Part shown: piece after piece, positions 34,670-46,559 of the stretch
Layout: the number at the start of each line of letters is the position of its first letter
How positions within the stretch are numbered: the stretch's first letter is position 1
From: Malachius bipustulatus
Lineage: Eukaryota; Arthropoda; Insecta; Coleoptera; Melyridae
DNA length: 64,000 nt
NCBI GenBank assembly: GCA_910589415.1
Contig: OU342631.1
Location: forward strand, 21,080,001 to 21,144,000
Direction: 5' to 3'
The notes under the pieces: model-generated
What the model was told of the DNA's origin: nothing
The model's input: only the letters and a program-made list of their open reading frames with translations
Databases searched by the model: none
Position numbers and translations under genes: made by a program

Positions 34670-34898
34670 CCTTTAGTACCAGTCAATATAAAGTCGCATA
34701 TAGAATCTTTAGTGTCTCTGCGCGTCTCGACCCTCACTGTTCCCGGTGTTATGTTGACTTGCTGTGCGTTTTAAATTTTTACTGTTTGTCTTTATGTTTG
34801 TTTTTATTATTTCTGTAATAACGCTGTTGTACTGAGCAATGACTGTTGTAATTCAAGTACAATAAAGAAATTTGTAATTGTAATTGTAATTGTAATTG
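34670..34898 (+). mobile_element. Non-LTR retrotransposon 3' fragment with (TTGTAA)n tail
   Basis: A short open segment ending about 34818 (its middle reads FSVSARLDPHCSRCYVDLL) is followed by an AATAAAG signal at 34861 and a tail of TTGTAA hexamers (34871-34898). The arrangement is that of a strongly 5'-truncated non-LTR element. It begins within 10-15 bp of the right end of the fold-back element, so it may have inserted next to it. Confidence 0.6.
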
Positions 34899-34899
34899 C

Positions 34900-36870
34900 A
34901 GTAACGATCATAACAACGGAACAGTCAATAACAACCAATAATGATTACGAAGAATAATATCCCAAAGGACAATTGCGTCGTGTGTTGGTTAAAGGGAAGT
35001 GGTCATTTGTCTTATTGCAGTAGAGTTTACTGACAGTCAGTCAGTAGAATGACAATTCAGCAAGTAACTGAAATAGCAGGGGATATAAGCAGCAAAGACC
35101 TAAGCATGTAGACTGTATAGTATAGAAAGAGAAAAATGATTGAACTGGTAAATTTTCAAATTTAGGTCTTGACATCGGCGTTTGTCAAGGATTTTGACTA
35201 TGACCATATATGACGATGATGGTGGAATTAACCTGAAAAAATCTGTTGATGAAATATCTGAAACTGAAAAAAGCAGAACCTGAATTATTGGTTACAATTA
35301 GTAAAAGTAACAGTAAACTCTGGTCTATTTCTCCTTTTTACAGGTTTATTTTCTTCCTTTGACTTTGTTGCAAGTACATAGTATTAATCCTCATTTATTG
35401 ATCCTTCATTGAGCAGCGAAGGCCAATTATTATTCTCAAACTGGTCGATCTAAGGTGTTTTAAATGCCACTGCGCTCAGGATTAAATGATTTCAAATCAA
35501 ATGGCATGCAATAAAAATAATTATTATTACTTTCAGAGAAATATCCTCAACTAAGGAGAAAGGAGTGTCAGAAATTTTATTTTGATAAATTAATACGATT
35601 TTCATTCAAGGTAAGATCTGGTTGATTTTAGTCCTGTTATCGAGTTGCATGAACTTGGCTGGAATCGTGTGGGTTAATTAAATTAAACTGATATGTTTTG
35701 CCACCTCAAATAATCCTGTATTAATTATTTCATTTCGGCTTTACACTCACTGCAATTGCTGACATTGTAACTCAACCCACACGATTGAAAATAATTACGC
35801 TAGGAACCAAGTTCCATCGGCTTTAAACAAGCTGCAAAATCTGTTACAGCTTATAAATTATGAACAAAAGTAATTGTCGGTGTTAAATAAATTAATCATC
35901 TATCGGTGCCAGGAAATACTGGTCCTGGTCCATGCAAGACTAGATTTCACATCCGTTCAAAGCGAGACCTTTTATTTTCTCTACTAAGATAATTAATGCT
36001 GTTACTTGCTTCATGGAAATTACAATTAGATTTCCAAGAGAAACTTCTTGCCTTGCCAAATTGACAGAAATATACATCTTAATAACATCTCATCAACTAT
36101 TAAAACTGGACGTGCATTAAACAAAATATTTTTCATACACCCTTAACAGTAACTGGAAAAATACTGTAGGTAGTAGTAAAACAACAAGCCTGATTTTAAG
36201 AGCATTGGCCTATCAAAAAAAATTACTTGGAATTCGGATAAATTCCTTTTCATGCTTTAATATTATCATCGGTTCGTACCGATACCTATTTACATGAATC
36301 TAAATGTGATGGTAACATGGAGGAGACTCTATCTCTATCAACTACCTAGCAAACGAAAATATCTTGAAATTAATTTATTCTAATTGTACGTAGCAAGAAC
36401 AAGTCTAAGGTAATAAAATTTATATTCGGCCACGGAACACATACTTAATTTATTCAGTGGTACAACAAGACGAGAAGACTCATCGAACTGATTTCAGGAC
36501 TGGACTCAATTTTTTTGGGCTATACCAACTACACTTCTATGCAGTGAAGAAAATTAATTTTAATTATTTTCGATCGGCTAATCTGAAACAGGAAAGTTGC
36601 ACTTTTAATACTTGAACAAATTAATATACGTGGTATATTATGACTCTATTATAATACTAATTTGTAAATTTTTTATTATGTCAGTGACCACTTACTTGAT
36701 GCTGAATCACATTAACCAAATATAAAAAAGCAAAAACATTTTCAAGAATTACTTTGTAGCAGAAACCGTAGGCGAGTATCCACTCAGCTACGGTTTCTTG
36801 AATGTGAATAAAATGCTACTTTCTCTACGACTATTGAATCAATAGTTCATTATCCTGCTAATTTCATTTT
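34900..36870. other. AT-rich stretch, small inverted pair only
   Basis: GGAATCGTGTGGGTTAAT near 35660 is mirrored by TCAACCCACACGATTGA near 35772 with about 95 nt between. At 36768-36805 a perfect 11-bp hairpin occurs: AGAAACCGTAG, a 16-nt loop, CTACGGTTTCT. No exon or transposon protein was recognised. Confidence 0.45.
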
Positions 36871-36882
36871 GATGGGGACGTA

Positions 36883-37240
36883 CAGGGTGTATCATATAAA
36901 TTGTACTTATATATATTATTAAGAAACTTGAATGTGGTACAAAAAACTGTTTCGAATAAATGTTGTTTCTGATAATGAGATCCGATAATTTTCTCAGCAA
37001 ACAGTAGCTCAGCTTTAAAGGATACCTAATGTAAATATATTAATGTATTTCCTTTTCTCGGTGTTTTAGAAAATTTAAAAATATATAGGCCTTCGTATTT
37101 AAAAAACGGTAACCCTGCTTCATAACCCTGTATATAAAACGCCGGCCATTTTGAAAATCTCATTATCCGAAGCAACATTTACTGGAAAAAGAATTTCGTA
37201 CCACCTTCAAGTTCTTTAATAAGGTACAGGAATAAGTTAT
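36883..37240. mobile_element. Fold-back element with decayed right end
   Basis: The left end is TA plus CAGGGTGTATCATATAAATT. The arm GAACTTGAATGTGGTAC, AATAAATGTTGTTTCTGATA, ATGAGA is mirrored by TCTCATTATCCGAAGCAACA, TTTACTGG and GTACCACCTTCAAGTTC. The expected CACCCTG at the right end is not preserved (GGTACAGGAATAAG in its place). An ACCCTGTATATAAAACGCC segment inside (37126) may be an inner end. Confidence 0.65.
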
Positions 37241-37309
37241 ACCGTACATTCCTCATGCGGTAAGATAATAGACAAACATTCCATAAATCAAGTCAATCAC
37301 AGCTTCGCC

Positions 37310-37436
37310 GGGGAAATAATAAAATAAAAATCACCCGTTAGATCTAATGACTACGGAACAGAAGAAATCACGGAATCGAACCTGTCAGCTTCGAACAGCC
37401 AACTAAGTAGCACGATTGCACTACGTTGCTGTCTTG
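37310..37436 (-). mobile_element. tRNA-derived SINE candidate
   Basis: On the minus strand TAGTGCAATCGTGC resembles a pol III box A, and GGTTCGATTCC, starting about 41 nt later, matches box B very well. This is the spacing expected of a tRNA. The acceptor and T stems do not pair properly, so this is not a functional tRNA gene. A 5' tRNA-like head followed by unrelated sequence (ending TTTTATTTTATTATT) is the usual SINE layout. No second copy was found in the window to confirm the boundaries. Confidence 0.38.
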
Positions 37437-37514
37437 TTTCACTTATAGGTTTAGATATATCGCTCTTTCTGTCTATTTTTCATCTGCGCACGCATCAGCC
37501 TCGTATACCTAGCG

Positions 37515-37572
37515 CACCCACTCAGCAAGCTGAGATGCTGCCTGAGCCAGAGCATCTCAGCAGGCAGGGCTG
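37515..37572. repeat. Overlapping alternative hairpins
   Basis: GAGATGCT-GCCTGAGCCAG-AGCATCTC and CTGCCTG...CAGGCAG overlap, so only one can form at a time. The minus strand here is also open for about 43 codons, with a pyrimidine-rich stretch ending CTAACAG before it. No function is claimed. Confidence 0.4.
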
Positions 37573-37599
37573 TTAGGATAGAGAATCCTAATAAATAAT

Positions 37600-39270
37600 A
37601 ATTTAATATTCCGTAAATGATGATTTTTGGTATAAAATCGTAAAGAAAATGGCGTCTTCATCTCGCGAAGAATAGTCATTATTCATTTAGGCGTTCCAAC
37701 TCTCATCCAGGGCTCTTGTTAAAAGATTCGTGCTAGTGAATAACTCATTATTCTCCGCTCGTTAAAGAATAAGCTATTACTCACGAGTTGTGTTGTAGGT
37801 ATTCCTCAATTGAAGACAATTATTATTCTAATAATTTCAGAATTGCTCCAAGTCTCTATAAAAAATCTCATTTTATGTTAGTAAAAGTAATAAAAGATTC
37901 AAAAATATCAAATAAAGGCTGTAAGCTGATTGCAATTATCGCAGAAATGCATGAAATGTAAAATATTTCAACTTTTTTTGTGAAGATAAGAGGACATAAA
38001 AGGGTTGACCTTTTATTTATCGTAGACACGCTGAGTATTGTAAGGAGAGGTACGTTATAAAGAATCAAGTCATATATTTAAACAATTTATAATGCATTTT
38101 AATCTCTGAAGATTGTACTCAGGAGGAAAGTTACTCAACTTATCCCTCTCCGGTCAAAGTATTCCAAAGCCTGGAAAAAGTCTGCTGATAGAACTCTGCA
38201 ACTCCAATTTATTGCAGCACTGTTGTAAATTTTACACTCAGGTTAAGAACGACTAATCAATTTTTATTATTTGGACTTCCTATTATTAAAATAGGAAGAA
38301 TTATTACAAACCATATTTTAATAAAATATTACCCGACTGTTGATAAAGTCTAAAAATGAAATTACTGTCAGGTTGGTACGGTACATAGTTTCACGCAGTG
38401 AGAAGGGCTATAAACTTTGATCTTCCATCCCTGCTTCTAGTCCATATAAGAAATATTCATTTCTTGGGTGTTCAAATAGCCGAATTATTTAGTTTTTCTT
38501 CGGACATACCTCTAATATTATCTGATTGAGCAACGAAACTTTAAACTGTTTGTGCTCAGGTATTGAAACCTGTTTTTAACTGGTATTATGATTACGCCTA
38601 GGAAAAAATGTACTTTTATCCATTAGACTGTGAAGTTTTTTATGCTATAAATTAAGCTAATCAAATTTGGTATTAAGAAATAATGGCTCCTCTTACATGT
38701 AACTTATATCAACTATAAAGTAACATTATACATATTATGGTCGCATTAAACTTTCATAGTTCAAGTTTGAATTAACGGGAATAATTATTTGGTGAAGATG
38801 TATTCTTACAGTATGCTTGCTGCCTCATTAAAATATCTTCAAACATGGGCGAATCAAGTTTGCTTGCTATTAGATTAGCCGGATGGAAATAAAAATACCT
38901 CCGCATTATTCCGATCTTGATACCTATTTCTTCTAAATACATAATATGTTTAATTAGGTAGACGAGCTGAATGTTGTTGTTGATATGCAAGATAGAGATT
39001 TTGATTTAGTTAATAAGTAAAAAAAAAAATGAAAAATGGTAAGCAATAATTTTATTGATGTGTAAAATATTTTAAGGATTAATAAGGATACAAAAATTAT
39101 AATTATTTTGTTGTAAGTTACTACCTGCTTGTCTTCTTTTTCATAGTTTTGAAAACGCTTTATCTAAAATATGCGAAAAGTGCAACAGGATAAAATTGTA
39201 ATTATGTGCATTATATAAAACGAGGCAACTTCACTAACTCATCAAGCTACTTAAAAACGAACATGACATT
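37600..39270. other. AT-rich stretch, no gene recognised
   Basis: Only short chance frames. No element ends recognised. Confidence 0.45.
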
Positions 39271-39279
39271 AAATTGTAG

Positions 39280-39540
39280 ACCGCGCACTACTTGGCGGCT
39301 ACTCGCAGCTGCGGCTAGCGAGACGCGTCGTCAGTTGTTTCTATAAAATTCAATAACCAAGCGCGCACCAGCGTCAATACTACGTGATAATTGCACTGGC
39401 AGTCTATTAAAAAAAATCCTAGTCGTGTTCGATTGACCGCTAATGAATTCTGAATGAGCTAACTACATAGCAATAACTGGATAGAAAAGGATAAAGTAGA
39501 AAGTGACGCGGCCAGGTCGTCAGTGCGCAGGAGCTCTCAG
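39280..39540 (+). promoter_or_regulatory. GC/CpG-rich patch with initiator motifs, possible promoter
   Basis: CGCGCACTACTTGGCGGC, CAGCTGCGGCTAGCGAGAC and GCGTCGTCAGTTG form a patch far richer in CpG than the flanking 10 kb. TCAGTT (39333) matches the arthropod initiator, and a second GTCGTCAGTGCGC lies near 39517. All three minus frames and the plus frames close quickly, so it is not an obvious coding exon. It may be a transcription start with 5' untranslated exon. No TATA box is seen at -30. Confidence 0.25.
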
Positions 39541-40419
39541 TATACCTTCGTAAAAGGGACGAACGAAATAAAAGTTTCTATTAGTCACGGACATGATGAC
39601 GTATGGATTATTACAGGAAAATTGTCGTAAAAAATGGGATAGATCGAAAAAATTATGGGCAGACGATTTGTTATACGTTGTTTCTGGAGGTCCAGAAGGA
39701 GAAATCCGAAATTGGAGTATCCGACATTGGAAACTCCGCCATCTTTAAAACATTTTGGAATTGATTTGCCTCGACTCTTATTGTTGTTCGTGGGAAAAAG
39801 AAGTGTGAGATCAAAAAATTAACAGCTCAAAATTTGAATCATTTCTTGTCACAGGTCGAACTCTCTGTGCTTCGTTCCTTTGGCTACAAATCGCGATTTA
39901 TGTATACAAAAATATGTAGGTTACAGCTTTAAAACGTTCTTAGAAAAATCACTGATCATTATATGTATGTATGGGTTCCTGGAATACCATTACTGAAAGT
40001 CTATGAAAATTGGTAACAAGGGAGAAATTCGCTTCCCTATTTATAACTTTAATAGCATTGAGATTATCTTCTTGACGATTTTTGGTAAACAAAGAAATCG
40101 TTCTCCTGTGCAAGTTTTAGCCCCCCTACCCTCCAGCACCCCTATTCTCTCCACGATCCCCTTAAAATTTTAAGATAATTTTCAAAAAAATGAGCTACAA
40201 ATTATAGAACAATAAATAAAAACATAATCACTTGCATAATGATAATGAACTGTAGTCAAGTAACGACATCTGCTGAGTACGTGTGGGGCTGAGTTTATTA
40301 CTAATTTCAATTTGCCATTGGTTGAATTCCAAGTAGGTAACAACGAACAATGACGTAACAGAAAGTTAGTTCTGCCCATCGGATTAGTATGGAGATGACT
40401 GGTTTTGCCATCCGCAAGG

Positions 40420-40485
40420 GGTGGCGCTCTAACGTGAGTCGTTAGTAAGCGTCAGTGTCGGTAATAAAGGTACTCTAACCCGTGA
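40420..40485 (+). repeat. Solitary terminal unit of the 44-45 kb element family
   Basis: TAAGCGTCAGTGTCGGTAAT, then AAAGGTACTCTAACCC, matches the terminal unit found at 44840-44872 and 45800-45830. A GGGTGGCGCTCTAAC just upstream resembles the GGGTAGCGCATT end of that family. This is probably the remnant of a third copy. Confidence 0.5.
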
Positions 40486-41277
40486 AAGCAGTCAAATTTC
40501 ACAAAGAACAAGTTATCTCAAAAACTCAGAAAAGGGATACGTAAGTCGTTTTCCCACTCTACACTGTATGAAATTTGAAAATTGCGATTTTCAATTGTTT
40601 ATAATTCATAAAAACGACCTACTCAATTTAAATGCCAATTGTGAAAACCACCTGAATTCGATTTTCTCAGACAATTTTAAAATGTTGTCTTCGTCAAAAT
40701 AGAAAAGTAGGTATAGACTTCCGGTATTTCCGGACCTGCGGTCATCTTGGAAATATTTTCCTTCGATTTCTTATGTCATTTATGTCTTAAAAACTTTTTT
40801 GAAGCTCCAGGACCGATTGTTCCTAAATTATATGGACAGCCTTACCAGACACCTGGTAGATATTTGTCAAATGACTTTTCCAATTTTCTCAAGTTTAATT
40901 AAAAAAAATCTCCATCGTAGAGGTTTGTAATAAAGTAAAACTAAAAAAACTTTTAAAATTCTCATACAAGTGTAGTTTCTGTCTTTTTTACAAAAAAAAA
41001 AATTGAAAATGGCCGAGTTATTCAAGAAAAACATATTTTCATAAAATTCAAAATGCTGATGCGCACCTCGGATCCGGTCGCCATTTTTAATTTAGACTAC
41101 CAGTGGTCTCCCCTAATGGGTATAGAACAATAAAAATCAACAACGGATTTTTTCATAGGTTAAGTACCACATGACTGTGCTATACAACGAAAATGTATAA
41201 TAATGTAAAAACATGTAAAAAAATGTAAAAAAATAATGTAAAAAGTGCGGTGAAATGCTAATGGCCGGCTATCTATA

Positions 41278-41763
41278 CAGGGTGATAAAAAATATCGAAT
41301 ATTTGAAGAGGGTATGAACCCAAATAAGTCAAAATATCTAAATAAACATAGGTCCGCAAATTGGCGGTTTAAAAGATATATTTTGGGTTTACAAATTTGG
41401 GTTTACACATTTTTTTAGTATGATGTAGGTACCTACAAATGATAGAAACTTATAAACAAAACCAAAAGATATACCTATGATGGTAGAAGAATACTTTTTT
41501 ATGAAATTGTTATGTTTGGAAGTTCTTTTTTGTATTTACAAAAGCTGCATCGCTTAATGTGTATTTGACTGTTTATTAATAGCGGACTACGATAAGAAAA
41601 TGCAAGTTTTTGCATATTAAAAAAAAAAGAACATTTACCATATTTTTAACCATATCAAAATTTGCGGACCGACGTTTATTGAGATTTTTTACTTATTTTG
41701 GTCCATGGGTAGGTAGCTATATCCACTCTCTCCAAATATTCAATCGATTTTTTTAACACCCTG
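41278..41763. mobile_element. TA-flanked fold-back element, 486 bp
   Basis: Ends CAGGGTGATAAAAAATATCG and TTTTTTTAACACCCTG are inverted and flanked by TA (41276-41277, 41764-41765). The arms share AATATTTGAAGAG/CTCCAAATATT, CAAATAAGTCAAAATATCTA and CATAGGTCCGCAAATT. The interior is AT-rich and non-coding. AACATAGGTCCGCAA also occurs in the 48825-49547 element, a hint that the two families are related. Confidence 0.82.
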
Positions 41764-41779
41764 TATAATTACCCAATTA

Positions 41780-44340
41780 TATTACCTCGTATTGTTAATA
41801 TTTACCATTTTATACACGGTGTGTGCGTTTTATTGTATCAACATTATTCATTTCTCGAGTAATAAACTTTTAATAGTAGCAACTTTCAGAATTTCCGGAG
41901 GAGACCAATAAGGTAAAAACAATACGCATGAAACTTACAAGCAATAATAATTATTGTGAATCGGCCTATTATTATACTTGTTAAAATCACACCGGATTTG
42001 CGTGCCTCGTAAGCTGTTCGAGCGCTTTCGACCTTTATGAACGCGTATTATTTTAACATATTATGATATAGCCAGTCTGAACTGACAATGCCGAGCTTTC
42101 ATAGGCCAGTTGGCTAGTATCTTGTGAGAAAATGTTCATTTTTATATAGCTTTATATTATACATATTACATAGAACATCATTCCTAAACGAAAATCAGCA
42201 AAATAAGTACCTAATGAAAGTTTTATACAAAATCGGAGAGAAACAAATATTACCCTGCCTACCTTTAACACCACGGCACCATTTCTAAGTTACCACTAGA
42301 GTAGCATAACAAAGTATGATTAGTATGCTGAAACACTTCAGATTTGCGTGAAAGTGTCAATAAAATATGAATGTTCATGCATAAATCGATTCAGACTCTT
42401 ACATTAATTATTTGAAGTGTACCATATTATAGTTGAGATGTATTATTATTATTATTATTATGAGATATTTCGACACTATTTCCTCGTTGAGCTTAAGTAC
42501 TTACAATAAGTAGTGTATAGAAGACATGATGGTTATTACTTATTACTATAACGTTAATAAATTCTACAATTTAAGAGTGCTTAAAATCTCTCGCAATTTA
42601 TAATATTAATAAGTTCCTTATTAATTTATCCATCATTAATCGTTTCACTGCAGCAATTTTCCGTAACATAATATTATGAAGCCACTATAAGAAGAACAGT
42701 TACCATAAAAACATGCTGCAAATAAATTTTCTAATAAAAAACGACACATGATGATCATAATCATAAAGATTCATTATTTCTGGACATAAATTTACAATCA
42801 CACTGACCATCTCTAAGGAATTATAATATATTAAAATATGTCCTAATTTTGCCATTGTTGACACGGAGAATTCGATATTTTACGATTTTTTGTCATTATT
42901 TTACAATACATTTTCATTTTATGACCCATAAATAAGATTTACCATTAGAGGCTATTATACAGTTAGATCGTCCCACACTTTTAACGCAAAGCTGAAAGTA
43001 CCTACTAATGATTGATAATACGCGGCCAGTATCCAGTATGTATTCTTATTAAGCCGCTTATGTAATTTTTTTATGTACATAATGATATAATAATAATAAT
43101 GTACCCACTAGTTGTGACTTTTGAGAGTCTGTTTATTATTACCTAAAGATCAAGCAATCAGGTAGGTGTATCTGACGAAGTGAGCTTTTGTTTGATGAAT
43201 GCATTAGCTTTTAAGGCAACAAATTGTCCATTGGAAGTAAGTAAGTAAACAGGTACAATGAATCGATACTGATACCTGTATACAAGGCAAAATCAATAAG
43301 GCATTGGATATTCAATTTGATATGCGGAACGGAGGTAATGTTTGAAGAGTCTCTTCATTATCCTTTGTGCAGTCACAATGATGACTAGACATGATTAAAA
43401 ATTACACACTCCTCAAATGGGTAACTTACTGACAACTTTATGATTTATAATCGAAAGCTATCAATGCCGCAACACTGCCACATAGTACCGGCACTGTAGC
43501 TATATGCTATACACACATGGAAATTATTTTCATCTATATGTTTATGATGTTTAAACTTAAATCGATGGTTATTATATGCCGGGATATTTAATAATAAATG
43601 TTCATAACTGTCATGGAATTATAGCGGAATCCGTTATGTTCTATAACAGGCCGTATTAGAAGAAGAAGACATTACCGAAAATGCTTGATTTTTTGCACGT
43701 TCAATAAAGAAGAATTATTCTATCAGATAATTTTATAGCAATTTTATACCAGTAATAATGATATCGATGGAACAGCTTATTCAAATGGGTTTAATTTGCA
43801 AATTTCCTGCCGGTAACTATACCTGCTTATTTGAAAAGAATGTGCCAGGGATGGATTTATATCGAAGTTCTTCTTCATTAAAAAGAGTTCAATATTCTAG
43901 AGAAGATATCGGTGCCACTGTAATCGCATGAAAGCGACAGAAACGAAGGAGAGCTTTGCTCATTTCAATAGTTATAAATTAGTTAATTACCTACTTGTTA
44001 AATAAAAATGTTACCTTATAAAACTTTTATCACGGAAAAATTCACACATTATTATTATACGGGAATACTTGATATACATTGCAAAATGTCAAGGTTGTCA
44101 ATTATTGTTAGTTCAATATTATGTTCGAAGTTTCATAACAACTGGTATTAGTGTCAAGTTCTTCTTGGGGGTTCTTTTAATAAAAGCGTATCCTCAGACT
44201 AATTATTTACCTACTAATAGCTTACTTATTTATACTTACTTATTTATTCACGGAACATTCAATTATTTAGTTCAGGAACTGGTCGCAATTTATAAATGTC
44301 ACTATCACGTCTCTATTAGTGAACTTGCATTATAAGCACT
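41780..44340. other. AT-rich stretch, (TAT)n repeat, no sure gene
   Basis: A short TAT/ATT trinucleotide run lies near 42442-42463. A 57-codon plus-strand frame at 43758-43931 (starts MISMEQLIQMGLICKFPAG) is better balanced than its neighbours but is short and unsupported. The 88-codon frame at 44069-44335 is compositionally AT-driven. Confidence 0.4.
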
Positions 44341-44346
44341 TATACA

Positions 44347-44872
44347 TAGGGTAGCGCATTCTCATTCTTACGAAAAGTTGGGATTGTCAAATTTAACTTC
44401 AAAAACGTCAGTTTTTCCATAAATAATGTAGAATTGTCTAAAAATTAACACAATTTGTTATTAAGTCAGCGTATTTTCTTTAAATGGTAAACTTTTGCTG
44501 CCGTAGAGGATGGTTCAACAATAAAAAGAGGGGTTTCTATTTTTTGTTCGCGTTGTTTTTTAATATTTTAAATTTATTATAGTCCTCTATCAATATTTAT
44601 TCTAAGTATTATAACAGGAATATTCTGGTCAAAATATTGCACCCAGCAGGCAGTTATACCTATGATCGTAGAAAATATTATTCATGTTAGGTGGTAATAT
44701 TTTGTTTCATTTTTTAAATTTTGCTTTTTTCCACGCCTGTGACTAAATTTGTCAAAAAATGACATCCAGCTATTCAAACATTTCCATGTCAAATAAACGT
44801 CAAGTGTCAGTCTCGGTAATACAGCTACCCTATTACTATTAAGCGTCAGTGTCGGTAACACAGGTACCCTAT
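44347..44872. mobile_element. Element D, copy 1 (inverted partner of copy 2)
   Basis: The left end TAGGGTAGCGCATT and the right end TACCCTAT bound this copy. The right end carries a tandem of about 40 bp: AAGTGTCAGTCTCGGTAATA with CAGCTACCCTA, then AAGCGTCAGTGTCGGTAACA with CAGGTACCCTAT. The body, with AAAACGTCAGTTTTT, TTTGTTATTAAGTCA, GGTTTCTA, GTTCGCGTT, TTATAGTCCT and AGGCAGTTAT in that order, reappears in reverse orientation at 45170-45793. Its right part (GTCAAATAAACGTCAA, GACATCCAGCTATTCAAACA) matches the left part of copy 2. No protein is encoded. Confidence 0.82.
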
Positions 44873-45146
44873 CAATTACAGCGTATCAATAATATTACCA
44901 TCCTTCTGCTTCTGCTAGGCTGTATATAAGAGAAACCTATAAAATAAATGTATTATAATTCGTGGTTTTTGAGACGTAACACTTCACTTACGATTGGTGT
45001 TCAACTTTTGATTGTTTTGCTCCTTATAGTAATTTATCCATGGCAACCATGAATGATGAATGCTATTATAGGATGGTAGTTAGTTCAGTTACTTCCTGCC
45101 AGGTTGGGAGAGAGCAGTGCACTGTTGTCAATTTTAGGATACGCCG

Positions 45147-45830
45147 TTTTACCGACAAGGACGCTTACCAGGGTAGCGCATTAACTCGTTGACGTTTACT
45201 TGACGCGGAGATGTTTGAACAGCTGGATGTCATATTTTGGCACATTTGATTATAGGCGTAGGTAGGAAGTGGAAGAAAGCATTTTTTATTAAAAAAAAAT
45301 TATTTGCTATAATTTTTAACTCGATATCTTAGGCAGTTACTGAGAAAAAGGGTCATGACAGACACATGGACAACAGAATGATCTTAGTAAGAACCTTTCA
45401 TACTGATCCTTTTAAAAATCTGGTTCATCAAGGTGTAATAAAACCTACCTGGCAAAATTTCAAGTATAAAGCATTCTGTGTGCCGAATTTTCTGCAGCCA
45501 TAACTGCATGCTGAGTGTGTAATAGATAAATAATAAAGGACTATGATAAATATTAAAACAGTTGCCATAAGGCAATAACGCGAACAAGTAGAAACCCCCT
45601 TTTTTATTGTTTTCTTCTCCGCAATTTTCTTCTAGTTCCGCAAATGTTTATAATTTTTACTAAATAAGATGACTTAATAACAAACTGTGTGAATTTTTAT
45701 AACGTTGTGCGGTTGTAAAAAAAAACTGACGTTTTTTGGAGTCAATTTGACATTCCAAACTTTTTGTGCTGTAAGTAGACAATGCCCTATCCTAGTAATA
45801 AGTGTCAGTGTCTCGGTAATATCCATTACA
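45147..45830. mobile_element. Element D, copy 2 (opposite orientation)
   Basis: The left end AGGGTAGCGCATTAACTCG begins at 45170 and is preceded by TACCGACAAGGACGCTTA, the complement of the family's terminal unit. At the right, GACAATGCCCTATCC is followed by TAAGTGTCAGTGTCTCGGTA. The interior is the reverse complement of copy 1 (AGGACTATGATAA, AACGCGAACAAGTAGAAACC, GACTTAATAACAAACTGTG, AAAAACTGACGTTTTTTGG). The 67-codon minus frame is a shadow. Two nearly adjacent inverted copies form an inverted repeat with a spacer of about 275-300 bp that could fold in the genome. Confidence 0.82.
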
Positions 45831-45954
45831 ATCATCCCTCTCATGTGTTAATTCATTCTCCTTGCCTGATGTAATGTTTAATTTCATCGTATTTTTGAAT
45901 CCTAACGTAACTAAAGTAGGGCTTTATCACCACGTGTAGTTCTTTACTGTTATA

Positions 45955-46034
45955 ATAACTATATGATACAAAGACGAAACAGCCTGCATGATGGAGATTC
46001 CTTTGTCCGCATTAATTTACGGACACCCTGTATA
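45955..46034. mobile_element. Short CAGGG-type remnant
   Basis: GGACACCCTGTATAAAAC is a right end of the TA-flanked class. About 50 bp to its left, CAGCCTGCATG may be the other decayed end. It is too short to classify. Confidence 0.35.
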
Positions 46035-46153
46035 AAACAATATCTTGCTCAAGTAAATGCGAAACTGCTAGTCGTTCCAAAGATATAGCCGAAAACTCAA
46101 AAAAGACTGATTTTAAACGGACATAGTGATGGGATGGGCATGAAGTAGGTATA

Positions 46154-46554
46154 GTATGATTAAGTTTAAAAAGTCATAATGTATATCGATTAAGAATACA
46201 CATCCTTGTGATAGTTCGATTTATTTTGTTTCCTTAATTTACGTGGTTCTCATAGAAACCGCCAAGTGTGTAAACACTCCATACCGCATAAAAAAATATA
46301 CGTCAACATTAGGTTTTGAATGAGAATTAAATGCACAACACAGAGGATAGAATGTCATTACGTGAATAAATTTTATGTAGTTGTCAGTGGCTGTCACTCA
46401 AACCGTTCAATTCATTGTTTGAATGATCCTCTAATAATTTACGCTTGTTCGCACCTTTAAATTTAACTGTTTGACATTTTCTGGTGAAATGAAAAATCTT
46501 AATTCGGACGGTTAGTATATGACGTCACATATGACTTTTTAAACTTAATCGTAC
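46154..46554. repeat. Fold-back repeat, about 400 bp
   Basis: GTATGATTAAGTTTAAAAAG then TCATAATGTATA is mirrored by TATATGAC...ACATATGACTTTTTAAAC and TTAATCGTAC. The loop (AAACCGCCAAGTGTGTAAAC and so on) shows no coding potential. Confidence 0.6.
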
Positions 46555-46559
46555 CATAT

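Noticed and set aside
37310..37436. Functional tRNA gene
   Set aside because: Box B is good but the acceptor and T stems do not pair. Listed as a SINE candidate instead.
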